Below, piece after piece: positions 1 to 11,067 of a DNA stretch of 27,772 nt. Source of the stretch: Spirogloea muscicola (lineage: Eukaryota > Streptophyta > Zygnematophyceae > Spirogloeales > Spirogloeaceae). Position numbers and translations under genes: made by a program. Below the pieces are notes generated by a model. The model was given only the letters and a program-made list of their open reading frames with translations. It had not been told where the DNA came from and did not search any database. The stretch's first letter is position 1. Each line of letters opens with the position of its first letter. The stretch covers positions 108,324 through 136,095 of the forward strand of contig WELB01000273.1 in NCBI GenBank assembly GCA_009602725.1, read 5' to 3'.

Positions 1-1921
1 GGCACCGCCGTCGGGCCGGGCGCCGCCATCGGCGCCGGCTGCGTGGTGGGGCCCGGCGTGCGCCTCGGCCGCGACGCCACGCTCGCGTGAGCGCCGCACT
101 CACAGCCGCTGCCACTGCTTCTCGCGCGCCTCCGGCTCCCCTGTACCTCATTAGTCTGGAAACTGAAATCTATCAGGCCGTGTTGACGTGATTGTGCGCC
201 GTCGCCAGGTACAATGTGGCGCTGCAGAACTGCACGGTCGGGGACCGCTGCACCTTCCACAGCGGCGCCTGCGTCGGCCAAGATGGTGCGCCACCCACCT
301 CTGCGCTGCAGCGAGGCGGCCTCTCTTGCCGCACTCCAGGTGGCCCAGCCCGTGCTGTCAGTGTGGCCCAAGTGCTCGCTCGTCCCTGGCGCACTGGCCG
401 ACAGCTGGGGCCTGGCTTGCTGATGCGGCTTCACGGCTGCCCGGGCTCTGGCAGAGCAGGCTTCGGATTCACCATCGACAACGAGGGCCGGGTCGTGAAG
501 AAGCCCCAGGTGGGTCCGGGTCGGCAGGTCACACCACCTCGCTGCAGAGTGCCCATGTCACGCTCAGTGTGTAGGTGGAGCCTGGCCCACCATATGCGCT
601 GTCAAAGAGGCTGGTGTCCAACGTCGCCGTCCTTGATGTCGCGAGACCACTGCCGCTGATCTGCAAGCTGCCTCGATGCTCTATTCAGCTTCTGCGTGTG
701 ATCATTGGGGACGACGTCGAGGTGGGCGCTAATTCCTGCATTGACCGCGGGAGGTGCAAACCGGAGCCCTCAGCAAGGCTTCGGCACAGGCTGTTGACCT
801 GTCGCCGTTAAAGTGCAGAGGTAGGCGCACCACCGAGTGTCATGCGATTCTATGCGACTCCCTAACACCTCCACTGCTCTTTCCTCTACGGCAGCTGGCG
901 TGACACCGTCATTGGGGACTGCGTGAAGATTGACAACCTTGTCCAGGTTTGTCTTTCAGTGCTCTGCCTTTTGCATTCAGAATAACGGACCTTTACTTGC
1001 CTTTGCGGCACTGTGCACCTGAGTCGAATGGCACAAGCCACGCGGGCAGTTGCTGAGACGTGTGGAATCGTATGCAGATTGGGCACAACGTGGTTATCGG
1101 GCGCTGCTGCCTGCTGTGTGGCCAGGTTGGCCTGGGTGGCTCGTCTACGTGCGTATGCCTCCCCATTCCTTGACTTGGTGACCTTTCGGCGCCTCATGTT
1201 TTTGGTCTTGCAGCTACTTTACCTCTGCCAGACCCCCAATGTGGCTCCAGTGCATTCTGTGCATGGTCCTACCACAGACACCAATTGGTTAAGTTCACGT
1301 TGCGATACTATGACATGCCTGGCGATGGCCCTGCCGAGGCACTGCAAGTAACGGCCACTTCTGGCCGTCGATGACTGCAGGCTTGGTGACTACGTGATAT
1401 TGGGAGGCAAAGCGGGCGTTGCTGATCACATGTCCATCTGCTCCAAGGTGCTCTTACACACCTTCACGTACACGGAGACTCTCCAAGAGCTAGTGCTTTT
1501 TTCAGTCGTGGGGCCCTAGCAATACAGGGCAAGACTGTTGTCAGATGGTGAGGTACCACAGCATTGTGTCACTTTGTGATCATTGTGTACGTCCATGATG
1601 ATCCAACAGGTGCGTGTTGCTGCAAAGGCCGGTGTGATGCGTGACATCACTGAACCAGGAGATTATGCTGGCTTCCCTGCAGTGAGTTGCTCTTCTTTTG
1701 ACAACGCCTTGTACAAGAGGCTGGCACTCGACTTCTTGATATCTCTGTTCAGTATCAATTTCCTGGGAGTCAAAGTGACTAACTTAAAGTAGCTTCAGTT
1801 GTAGTGCAGCTACCTACTACTTAACCAGCTCATGGGTAATGAACAGGTACCAGCACGAGAGTGGCGCAAGGCGGCTATTGCTTTCAGGCAGATGGGGCGC
1901 TCAACGTCCAAGCCAGATTGA
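1..1921 (+). CDS. lpxD: LpxD, UDP-3-O-acylglucosamine N-acyltransferase, spliced, 5' partial
   Basis: Adds the N-linked hydroxyacyl chain to UDP-3-O-acylglucosamine in lipid A-type synthesis; in plants the pathway is mitochondrial. Nine exons join in one frame (204 residues plus stop): 1-86, 209-285, 460-509, 689-753, 895-946, 1078-1148, 1381-1447, 1610-1681, 1847-1921, each flanked by GT and AG. The product shows hexapeptide repeats of the left-handed beta-helix ([20 protein letters not shown]), then [48 protein letters not shown] with the expected catalytic His, GGKAGVADH and [18 protein letters not shown], in family order. The N-terminal uridine-binding domain and start codon lie before the window. 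Exon 1 is about 86% GC, exon 8 about 56%. It ends 390 bp from the convergent KNL1 gene. Plant-type LpxD is the only reading I consider likely. Confidence 0.93.
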
Positions 1922-2310
1922 GTGCTACTGATTTGGTATAGAAACCCGAACTTGGAAGTGAAAGCACGGCTACGAGGCTCCTGGTGACCATTTTCAGGCA
2001 TGCTGACATTCTTGGGCGGGCTTGCAGCTCCAGCTTGTAACCATAACCTTGTTCGATGACCTGGATGAGTCTTGCTCTCCTGAGAAGGAGTGCCACTACT
2101 CGGTTGTACAAATAATGTTGCTACGGTACTTGGTGGCAGAGTGAAGTACGGTCTGCTTTATTACCTATCACTTTGTTGCCTTTGGTGATGACATAAATCA
2201 CAAAGCTACTGCTAAGAGCTTGGACTGGGCTAACTATGTCAACTTGCTACATCTATGCCAGTCTCAGCAAGACGGTACCTCAACTTGGAGCAGTACATTT
2301 GTGTATGCCA
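1922..2310. other. Convergent intergenic spacer lpxD / KNL1
   Basis: Lies between the stop codons of two convergent genes and presumably holds both 3' UTRs. No open frame here resembles a protein, and I see no clear polyadenylation signal or repeat. Confidence 0.6.
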
Positions 2311-3663
2311 TCAGTATGCCAGCAAGCTGCTGACAGCTTCACAGATGGGCTTCAAGCGCATGCAGTTGCCTTCTGCTTCTGGAACGCGCTTGATAGCCGC
2401 TGCTATTTGCATCTCATTCAGTGCAGGGCCTGGGTCGCCGCCAGCATGAACAATCTCTATCTGGCAGGGTGTGGCGGCGAGCCTGCAAGCACAGCAAACC
2501 GCAAGCAGTCAGTGGCTGACCAACTTCTACTTGTGACCTGTCAATACATCCTGTGACGCTGTGCACACTGAATGTAAAGGAAACTGAAAGCTGTAGACTC
2601 ACCTTGCATTGGTGTCCACGTGGACAAAGACATTGAATTTTATGTCTCTTGCCAGCTCAATGAAGTTGAGGCAGACCATGGCACCCTCGTCTGCACAGCA
2701 GGGCAGGTACAGTAACCTGGTCAAGGCTGTTTCCAATTTGTCACAAGGAAACGATCACAGCAAGGTCTCCAAGGCAACAGAGAGGTCCTGACTCACACCT
2801 TTCTGTTGGGAGGCTTTGGTAAATGCAAGGCATGGGAAGGCCCAGCGGCACTCCCTCATCTCAAGCAGAAGGTCAAGCACCCGGCAGATGCTGCCCTCTA
2901 ATCTCTGCTTTGCCGAGGAGAAAGAGGTGTCAAGTATATGCTGGCTTCCCAACCATGGTGGGCAGTGTTTTGCCACAACCAGAACAAGCCGAAATGCTGG
3001 CCCCACCAGACTTAGCACAGAGATTGGACTATCATCTGGATGTGAGTTCTACGAGGAGACGGTCAGACCTGGGGCACTGACCATGGCACAAACCTGGAGG
3101 AGAAGCGGGACCTCTGAGCACAATATGGTGGCCTGCTGTGTCCACTGGTCAAGCAGCGCTTCAAACAAAGCGCCTGCACCCAAATGAGGAAAGGCCTGCA
3201 ACGGCACGAATGGACGGTAGCTGTCAACAGCAAGAAGTGGGTGCCGAGGCCAGAGTATGACAAGGCTTAGTCAAGAACGGCAGACGTCAACATTGAAAAG
3301 TGGGTGCTGAACCCAGTGTGATGGCAAGACCTTACACAGAGGAATAGCACCGTAAGCACAAATCAATGTCAAGCTCTGAATCATGTGAAGCCAAGGTCTG
3401 ACTGACCTCTTCAATGGCAGCTTTATCCATTGTAAGGGCTGCCTGCACCTTGTCGCCAATCTCAGCTCCGGAAGACCCTATCCTGCAATCAGGGATGCCC
3501 CAACGAAACCTATAAGACATTCAATTCTCAATCTTGTGTCAACACCAAGAACTAAAGTTGTTACAGTCACACACCTGAGCATGGCATAGTTGCGGAAGCA
3601 GAGCTCCAACTCAACCTCACATTGGCCTCTTGCTCTACAGACAGCCTTTTGAAGTCCCCATGC
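2311..3663 (-). other. KNL1: KNL1 C-terminal RWD-like exons
   Basis: Exons 3663-3575 (AWGLQKAVCRARG, CEVELELCFRNYAML), 3509-3407, 3195-3112 (AFPHLGAGALFEALLDQW), 2907-2799 (QRLEGSICRVLDLLLEMREC), 2726-2603 (LLYLPCCADEGAMVCLNFIE, then DIKFNVFVHVD) and 2482-2311 (LAATPCQIEI to the TGA). A short coiled coil leading into a Trp, alternating strands, a helix pair and two final strands match the tandem-RWD end of KNL1 proteins. Phases join without conflict if the 2799 donor (G|GTGTGA) is used rather than the stronger-looking GTGAGT two bases further on. Confidence 0.75.
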
Positions 3664-6600
3664 CTGCAATGGTGACCAAAGCTTTTAGTCTGTTGACATG
3701 CTAATTTCCATGCCCATTTGTCCAGATCCTCTATGGAAGATCACTTTCTTCTCTTTGCATGGGGGTATGATGCAACAGATATAGCTATCTGACACCTTCT
3801 AATCATATATTGACTTGCATGAGATTCTCAACAATAGTGACCCTCATGTATCGGAAGTCCATCTATGTGCATCCAATGTCCGATCACTGTCAGACTCGCC
3901 TGCAGCTCTGAAATGACGTTGGCACGCCTCTGCAAGTCCGTAAATCTTGCAGCATCTTCGCCACCCTCATGTAGAGATGATGTTGTGTCAGACAGCCTGC
4001 ACTGTTGTTCAAACAGGCTAGCCTCAGCTTTTGAGGCTCTTCTGTCCTCGCCCTCCAGCAGCTCCTGTTCCTCCTGCACAGTCCAACACACATCAAGGTC
4101 AGACATTCCCTTTCCTTCCAATCTTGCATGGCCTGCTCATTGCCCTTCTGATCCTTGTTCAGATGATGGCACATTTGTATGTCAATTCTGTGGTATGCAT
4201 GCCAGCCTCACTTTGATCTGCTGGCACAGTGTGTGCAGGCGTTCTCGACTTGCCGCCAGCTTAGCCTCCAGCTCATCTTGTCTCCGCTTCTGCAATAGAC
4301 CATCTTCTTGTTTGATGGCTGTGCCTGAGGAAGAGCCGGTATCTGCTGACTCTAGAACTTGCCTATGCTGGCCATTCGGGGATGCATGCCATTGCTATAA
4401 GCTTGTTGTCACAAGATGGAGCATGGATGACACTTCATGCTCTTCATTTACCATTCAATTAGGAAACAGCTTAAATGGATTGTGACTTCACCTCCACTGT
4501 GAGCCTGTGATGCAGAGCGCTGCAGGCAGCTATATTCTTCTGCATGATCGTAAATTGCTCCTCAAGTGCTTGAAGCCTTGCCCGCTCCTCCATCTCTGCC
4601 TCTGCCTCTTGCTGTAGATTGAGCAGACTGCCAGCATTCAGGTAAACTTGCAGTGGAGTGATATGAGTCAAAGTAGTAAAAGACGTGCAAGAACGTCATC
4701 AACTTTTATGCTCACAGCGAGTGAGTTGCCAGTGGCCGTAAGAGCATCGTGTAGCTGCGCCTCATACTCGGCTCCGAGCTGTGCGCATCTGCGCCGCCAC
4801 TGCAGCCTGCTGGCCTTGCCGGCCTCCTCAACCATTCTCCGGGCGGTCAGGTCTCCTTCCTACATCAGATGTCTTGATGCATCAGAAAACATCCAACATC
4901 ATGACAAGTTGATCTGATGGGGCTGAGATTTTATCCAAATGTCAGCCTCAGGGAGTTCCTTACGTGGACTCTTGACTTCAGCCCAAGACCTGAATGTGGC
5001 CACCACGAGCTTGCTCACCTGAAAATTGGCAAAGAGAGGAGGGTTGTCCTCTGACACCCTGCGGTCAAGGTCCGCCACAGCCACCTCCTTCTGCAGAACC
5101 ATTGCTTGGAGCTCTGCACACTTGCTTCCCAGTATCTCCGCCTGCTTGCAACAGGTAAAAGCGATTCCAGTTACTGCGTAAGAACGAGCGAACACATTTC
5201 GTCAGCTCACCAAAGAGAATGGTGCCAGTAGTCCTTGGCGTGCGAGATGTGTACCTCAGGTGCATCCAAACAGGAGGCAATGAGGCTTGCTGCCAGCTCT
5301 CCTGAAGGCGTCTCCCTCTTGCAGTCCTCCTCTGCACTTGCCGGGTACAAAGGAGGGCGGCTGACATCCGCCTGCAGATCTCCGTCCAGATTGACCTGCT
5401 CCACAGCTAATACTACTCTCAGCTTCTTGCTCATGCCACCGTACTGAGCCCCAGAGCTTGAGGTGCATCACATGGTGTCCCATTTTCAGGCAGCTGCACA
5501 AGCAATCCTACCTACTTTGTAACAAGGACATGGAAAGCAATGGGGCTTGGACCTGCGAGAGCACGAGGAATGCAGACAAGGTGACTTGTGCTAGAGACAC
5601 AGGCTGTGGTCCCCGTGGATCATCACCCCTGGCCTCAAGCTGCCCTGCCAAGTCAGCCTGCAGGCAGCGCGAGTCATGCCCAGTGTCACGTATATCAGAG
5701 GGAGCTGCTGCTCGGCATGCTGGAACCATGGGGTTCCTCTCCTTCATTGACAATGGAAGTCGGAGCGGGCTCGGCAACGAGTACCCACAGACCTGTGTAG
5801 TTGGCAACTCATCCTTGTTCTGCCAAGCTCGCCAGCCTGCACTGGAGTGTGCTGTATGCGCATCATGCATCCCAGGACTACCGTACTCTAGCATCACCTT
5901 GCAGTCAACCTGCAAGAAAGCAAACAAGATATTTGATAGCTCTCAGATTGGACTCTGCCAGCCTGCCGGTGGCTCCCTTGCTGATGCTTCAAGGCTGCCA
6001 TCTCCAGTATACCAGATGTTTCTTCAGAGCAGCACATGGGCATTGATTTGGTGGAGTGAGTCAGCAAAGCCAATTCGCACCGAGGGTGTATCGCCAATGG
6101 GACGTGTGAAGTCTTTTGGGCTCTCCCAGCTGCCAGTGGGCTGCGGCAAGGAAAACTCCGCCACCCCCTACAGCACCATGTAGAACACCGCAGCAAAGAC
6201 GCTCAGAAGAGGGGCCAGAAGGTTGGCACAGGATGACCATAGCAAGCTTTCCAAGAACAACAGGCACGTTATGCAGGATTTCTTGGTTGGTTGGGCTTGC
6301 CTTGGTTAAGTCCTCACCGCCCTCCTCCTCATCCCTGCATCGCCACATGTAAGCCCGTGGTAAATGATACTGGGTCAGAAAGTATGCAGGACTCCACAGG
6401 CTCTGGCTCCGACAGCCCCATTTCTCCTACCGATTTTGTTGAGTTGAGTAGTGGCTCTTTCATACCCTTCTCTTAGTGCTTCACATGTAAAGCGATTGAC
6501 GCCAAGAGTAGGTTGGCAGCTAGAGTTTCAAATGGAGAGGAAGTGAGCAAGGTGCGGCAGGCACCTTGCCAGGAGCTTGCCAAGCCCAGGGACAGCCATA

Positions 6601-9600
6601 GTTATTGTGCTGTTCTGAAGCGTGGACAGCTTTGCCAAAAGGCCTGCTCCAATCTCAGAGCCATGTTCTGCTGGCAACATCAAGATAGTGATATCAACAA
6701 TACCACAAAAGGCTGCAAGGCTTTGCATGAGCAGAGGGGAGAAGGAGAACGTGATGACGGTGATGTGCAAGCACGTCAATGAAGTGGGCCTGCCTTCAAG
6801 CGTGAGCCGTGGGCGCTTTGCGGAGCTTCTGAGCACCGCCCTTGGCATGGACTGGGCAAGCTCGTCAAGGCCAACTGCTTGCTGCCCCAAGGCCTCTCCA
6901 GGTGAGACCGCCCACCTGCCAATTATACCCCATGGGGCAACCGGCTGCGCCTGCCAGACACGGCCACTTTGCTGCCCCTATGAGAGGCTGTTCCGCAGGT
7001 AAGCTAGACTGAAACAGAGTTGGTCTGCAAGAGATGTTTGGGAGGGGCAGAAGAGGAGGGAGGGGCAACACAGCAAAGTGATCAAAAGCTTGGGCAGATT
7101 GAGGGCCACAGATACAGGATAAAAGAGGACCACAGGGAAGAGAGAGGGAACAAATGGGAGCAGCATTGTGGGCTCAGAACATGTAGTTGGGAAAGGTAGA
7201 GAAGGGTGGGGGTGAGCGATAGCAAGGAGGCAAGAGCCTACTCCCTGCACCGGCACTGGAGTCCAAGGTGCAGCCGGGAGCGTTGCCAGTGTCATGCTCT
7301 GCACCCTGTGTAAGCCAGTGCTGCTTCCTGCAACAACACAATGCCACCGTTGAGCAGCCTATACTACAGCCATGCATGAGCTCGTCCAGGCATACTAGTG
7401 ACCATGCATATTGGCGAATCAATCTTGACTCTTACGTCGGAGGTCACGTAACCGGTCCTTTGGCCGTCTCCTGCGCATGCTCAGACTGCTGTGCTCAAGG
7501 GTCGACCTGCCGCCCAAACAGGCCGGTGCATACCAGTGCCAGTCAGGCCAGGGGCATCACACAGGACAATGACTCATCAATGAAGCTGGATGACAATCAC
7601 GAGTTAACGTATAAGCATTGTGAAGCCAGACCTGAAGGCTGGAAGCAAAGGCCGTGCTGAGCTCGCTACCACTTGATGCTCGCCATTCACAGGTTCCTCC
7701 TGTCTCAACGATGCAAGCACGAGTGCCGGCTAATTATCAGCCAGCTACAACTCACAGGAGCAGCAAGCTTCAGCAAGTGATGCTGGCCGTGGACATGGGC
7801 ATATGCCACACTGGCTGGCAGCAACTCCGTAAGATCGTCATTATTCGGCAGCTTGGACGCCCTTTGCATAGGCACGCACATTGGGCTGGACGATGGAGGG
7901 AGCATCCTTGCAACGATGTGGTGAAGGTTGTTCCACCGCGACTCGCACAGGAGGGCAGTCATGCACCTCTGCTTGTGTTTCTGCGGCAGATTAAATGGAG
8001 GCATCATCAGTTTAATTGCCAATATACGAGAAAGCTATGCCCACATTGGTACAGGAGAGGGGGCCAAAACGGGCCAGACCTTGGGCAACATGCTCCCAGA
8101 GCTCAGCTTCCTTTAGCAGCAGTACAGGCGCCTCAGCTTCGGGGTAAACAGGCGGCAGTCGGAGCTGGTCATCAAGTGCCACGAGGTCCTCAAAGCGCGG
8201 CCGCGATGCGCCACCAGCAAGGCTCCCGCGCCGCGACCCCCGAAGAGATGTGCGACGCACGACCTTGGGTGAGAGCTTCTCTAAGCGCGCCGCTGCCTCT
8301 GACTCTGTAAGGGGCGCAAGGGCTGCACGCCTCCTGTTGGCGCCTGCCATGGGCAGCGCTCTCAGCTCTTTATCCTCAAGAATGTCAGAACCTGTGCCCC
8401 CGGGCGTGTCTATGGCTGCTACGTCTGTGCTGTCAGATTTTGTTGGATCTAGTTTTGCAGGATCCTCGTCTATGGACGGCTTATCCTCGCCACGGACAGA
8501 ACTGGTGGCAGGGGCCTGCAAGCCATCCTCTGGAGTCTCCTCGGCCTTGCGGCCACCTGCTCCGAGGCCAGCAGCGGCCACCAGTTTGGGCAGAACCAGG
8601 GTTGTCGTCGCATCACCGAGAGCATCCACCATCAGCAGCTGTGCCATGCAACACATGTGGGACTCAGAAGCTCTGGCGATAGAGTGCTGCATGCGGACAA
8701 GCAGAGCTGTTGGCTGCTGAGAGACTTGGGGCGCTTGGGGGGCTGCTGTTGCACGCACATCACGTAAGTTTGGGACAAGCGCAGTGATAGTGCCGAGCTG
8801 CTGTGAAGTGGAGCTCATATTCGTGGTGTCGTCCTCCGTGGCAGCCTGGCCAGGATGCGGCGCCGCCTCCATCAGCGGCAGCATTTGTCGCATGTCGATT
8901 GGCCCTGTCTTGTCGCCGTCCAGCCCGTCCTCACTGCAGAGGGAAGGCAAGTGGCTGACGTAATCCCGAGAACTCCAGCCCGGGTGCAGCTGCCGGCCAT
9001 GCAAGCCGGCCCCTGACACAACACTCACCTGCTGAGGGGCGAGACAAATGTCGCTGGGGAGTAGAAGTTGACCTCCACGCTCGAATCATTGCTGAGAAGC
9101 GGCGGCGTGGTGACAGCGGCCCTTGCAGAGCCGACTGCGGCCCCGTCGGCCGCCTCCCTGCCAGTCCTGACTGTGACACCGCCCTGCGCCCGGCCGAGGA
9201 TGCCGAGCTCCTGGCAGAAGGCCGGCACAGCGAGGTGCAGCGGCACGGTGTGCCCAGGGGATGGCAGGCGCAGCCCCCGATCGGCTAGCGACACGTCTGT
9301 TGAGGGCGGCACTGCACCTACGGCGATGGAGCCTCATTCAGGACATCCGGTGCTCGAAGGATGGGGGCCAAGAGGATGGGCTCGGCAGCCCTAGCGGCAG
9401 CCACAGCCGGTCGTGGTGCCAACCTTCAAGTGCCGTGTCCCTGATGGCCGCTGCTGCCGCCGGCTCGCCTCCAGTTGAGCAGGGCGGCGGCAGGACTTCT
9501 AGGGCGGCCGCCAGCTCCGGCGGCGTCTGGTACTCGTCGTCCTTCACGAAGTGCCGCACCTGTGGCACGTCCGCGAAGCTCACCCTGGCGGCGCCGCCGC

Positions 9601-9905
9601 CGCGAATGCCTGCCAGTCAGAACGGCCGGCTGCATGCACCGTTGGCGCGCGGCGCCCGTGATGGCGTCGGCTGCAGCAGAGGCCGCCAGAGCAGACCTCC
9701 GCCCGGACGACCGCCGCTTCCTGCGGCGCGCATGGAGGTCCGGCGTGACCTCCAGCGCGCCAGCCTCGCCCGCGGCCTCGAGCTCGACCGTCACGTCGAA
9801 GCTCGCGCCACCGGCCGCAGCGGCGGCGGCGACGGCAGCAGCGGGCGCCTTGCCGCGCGGCGACCTGCGCAGCGCGCAAGGTGACTCGACCGCGGCGGCC
9901 GCCAT
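2311..9905 (-). CDS. KNL1: KNL1/Spc105/Spc7 kinetochore scaffold homologue, multi-exon
   Basis: KNL1 is the scaffold of the outer-kinetochore KMN network: it recruits PP1 and checkpoint kinases and binds Mis12 through its RWD domains. Start chosen at 9905, the first ATG of an Ala-rich exon upstream of the PP1 motif. Recognised parts in order: RVSFADVPQVRHF (about residues 89-101); a disordered Ser/Thr-rich exon of 296 residues with basic phospho-site-like RRTS and RRGS; a single MELT-like KDFTRPIGD followed by GFADSLHQINAH, matching the start of the Spc7 domain; a coiled coil containing CLDAPE, AEILGSKCAEL and WRRRCAQL; and an RWD-like C-terminus. The resolved exons give about 1,330 residues; 6141-6564 is not resolved. 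No SILK motif and no MELT array were seen, so the middle is diverged. Family identity rests on motif order; the exon set needs transcript support. Confidence 0.85.
3888..6140 (-). other. KNL1: KNL1 Spc7-domain and coiled-coil exons
   Basis: Nine exons, all phase 0: 6140-6036 (KDFTRPIGD, then VRIGFADSLHQINAH), 5909-5793, 5657-5586, 5443-5255 (ends CLDAPE), 5141-5019 (AEILGSKCAELQ...NPPLFANFQ), 4859-4716 (ARRMVEEAGKASRLQWRRRC), 4611-4492 (QEAEAEMEERARLQALEEQF), 4289-4212 (KRRQDELEAKLAASRERL) and 4073-3888 (EEQELLEGEDRR...RANVISELQ). The pattern P-x-x-E-I-L-x3-C-x-E-L, then N-P-x-L-F, then W-R-x-R-x3-L is the Spc7-family signature. The heptad-like Leu/Glu/Arg/Lys pattern indicates coiled coil. 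The start at 5141 could instead be 5144. Confidence 0.8.
6565..9317 (-). other. KNL1: KNL1 middle exons 3-7, low-complexity region
   Basis: Phase-compatible exons: 9317-9029 (95 codons), 8933-8045 (296 codons, strong acceptor CCCTCTGCAG), 7980-7756 (75 codons, donor GTGAGT), 6977-6775 and 6720-6565, the last two separated by a 54-bp intron with a pyrimidine-rich 3' end. The sequence is rich in Ala, Ser, Thr and Pro, with acidic stretches and only loose MELT-like fragments such as DDLTELL. No folded domain is recognisable, as expected for the KNL1 tail. Exons 6-7 are less certain than exons 3-4. An additional exon in 6978-7755 cannot be excluded. Confidence 0.6.
9424..9905 (-). other. KNL1: KNL1 exons 1-2: N-terminus with PP1-docking RVSF motif
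   Basis: Exon 1 (9905-9640) encodes 88 codons plus two bases. It is Ala-rich, with a basic patch (ARRRKRRSSGRR). A 55-bp intron (9639-9585) joins it so that the split codon creates the R of RQRVSFADVPQVRHF; exon 2 runs 9584-9424. RVSF followed by V-x-x-F and acidic residues plus TPPE is the layout of plant and fungal KNL1 N-termini that dock PP1. Without this splice the RVSF frame is out of phase with the ATG frame, which supports the intron. Confidence 0.8.
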
Positions 9906-10160
9906 GGCCGCGGCTGCCGGGCGCGCTGCGGCGGCGTCTGCGGCGGCTGGGCGAGGGGACTATTGTGGGGGGGAACCCGGGAGAAGGGACCGTTGGGATT
10001 TGAATTTGGACGCACTCCTCGTTCGGCGCATTCTCCACTTCGTTCATCCTTTATCTGGGCTGGTGGCCAATCGCAGCCGTCGCCTCTACTGTACTGGACG
10101 AGTCTCTCTCTTTTCGGCGCAGTCCTGTCTGCTTAGACATGCGGCTGCTGAATGTCTAAG
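9906..10160 (-). promoter_or_regulatory. Presumed KNL1 5' leader / promoter region
   Basis: GC-rich DNA directly upstream of the KNL1 ATG, before the first repeat module. No TATA box or named element is recognisable; assigned by position only. Confidence 0.35.
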
Positions 10161-10422
10161 TGAAGTGGCCTCTCACAGCAGAAAGAAGTGGCCTCTCACA
10201 GCCATTGCCCTAAATCGTAAAATGCTGTATGCTTTTCCAAAGGGGCTGTGGAAAGGCCAGCCCAGACAGAATGAACAAGGTCCAACCGGCCGAAAGGCGC
10301 CAAGACCACACGCTGTGCAAGAGTAGAAAGCGGCTGCTGATATGAAAGAATCGGCTGTGAAATGCCAGCCAGATGCATACAGGTGTTCATGACGGAGCCA
10401 AAGGCTAGGCAGACAGGGCGCC
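10160..10422 (-). repeat. Hairpin module and associated 3'-tail repeat
   Basis: Contains a - strand hairpin module (10235-10307: GGGGCTGTGG...CCAGCCC with AATGAACAAGGTCC beside it). It also holds a tail block (about 10336-10410) that recurs at 11115-11172, 13295-13392 and 17792-17866 and carries a shared TGGCTCCGTCATGAA core. Read on the - strand, both lie downstream of the stop of the 10424-10776 fragment, so they look like its 3' UTR. Confidence 0.65.
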
Positions 10423-10423
10423 C

Positions 10424-10776
10424 TCAATACCCCCGTGTCAGCAGTAGGAAGTCAGATGAGCTGAGGGGAGGAAGAGCAACCCCGCTGCGCAAGCCAGAGG
10501 CTGCTGCAAGGGCGCGACCAGCCCGGCAGTGCAAAGCAATCGCCTGGGAGCGCTGTAGGCACATGGACAATCGCATACGGTAGCAGGAAACAAGACCCAA
10601 AGGCACCGAGCCACCGGGAAGGGCAGCACCCTGTTCCCGGCGCCGCTGGTCAGCTTGAGAGGCCAGCAGCGAAATTAACGAGGACCACCGACCCCCACAC
10701 CCATGGATGTCCACGGCCAGGGGGTAGAAGGTATCATCCGCCGGGTGGTCCTTGTACTTGTATACGCTATGCAAAG
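10424..10776 (-). pseudogene. 5'-truncated LINE-like nuclease C-terminus (copy b)
   Basis: The - strand frame carries KDHPADDTFYPLAVDIHG, then YRMRLSMCLQRSQAIALHCR and GRALAAASGL, and ends FLLLTRGY-stop. It aligns by eye to the last 120 or so residues of the long frame at 15207-16584. It starts abruptly at about 10776, next to the 3' end of the repeat at 10779. It has no start codon or upstream domain of its own, so it is a truncated retrocopy or relic. Confidence 0.75.
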
Positions 10777-10778
10777 AG

Positions 10779-11067
10779 AATTTCGTGTATTTGAAACAAA
10801 CGAAGGCCAAAGGCCAAGTACAAAGGCAAGCACATCTAAAGACCTACATAATCTACAGCAAAGTGACCCGCTCAGTAACCACGGGTCAAAACATAAAGGT
10901 CGCTAATCGATGCCTGAATACTAGATGTCAGATACGAAGCCCTTCTGCCACCAACTAGAGCTCGGCCAGCTTTCTGGTGCAAGGCATTAGCCTGAGCATG
11001 CTGCAAACAGGCCGAAAAACGTCGTCGCAAGAAAGACGGATATGCAGCTGGCAAGCCCAACTCAACC
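10779..11067 (-). mobile_element. 289-bp 5'-truncated LINE-like copy, inverted twin of 16585-16873
   Basis: By eye it differs from the reverse complement of 16585-16873 at about 4 of 289 positions, with no length change. It encodes LPAAYPSFLRRRFSACLQHA, KAGRALVGGR and SISDLYVLTRGY-stop, then about 95 bp of non-coding tail ending in TTCGTGTATTTGAAAC when read on the + strand. Flanks ATGCAAAGAG (10769-10778) and ATGCAAGAG (11072-11080) resemble a degraded target-site duplication. It belongs to a subfamily whose tail lacks the GGGCTGGC hairpin. Confidence 0.85.

Noticed and set aside
1-1921. Bacterial contamination as the source of lpxD
   Set aside because: Eight GT-AG introns at phase-consistent positions and plant-like motifs rule out a bacterial gene.
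9261-10326. Long + strand frames of up to 283 residues across the KNL1 5' exons
   Set aside because: They lie opposite the KNL1 N-terminal exons in very GC-rich DNA, are rich in Ala, Arg and Pro and show no domain. They are shadows of the coding strand.
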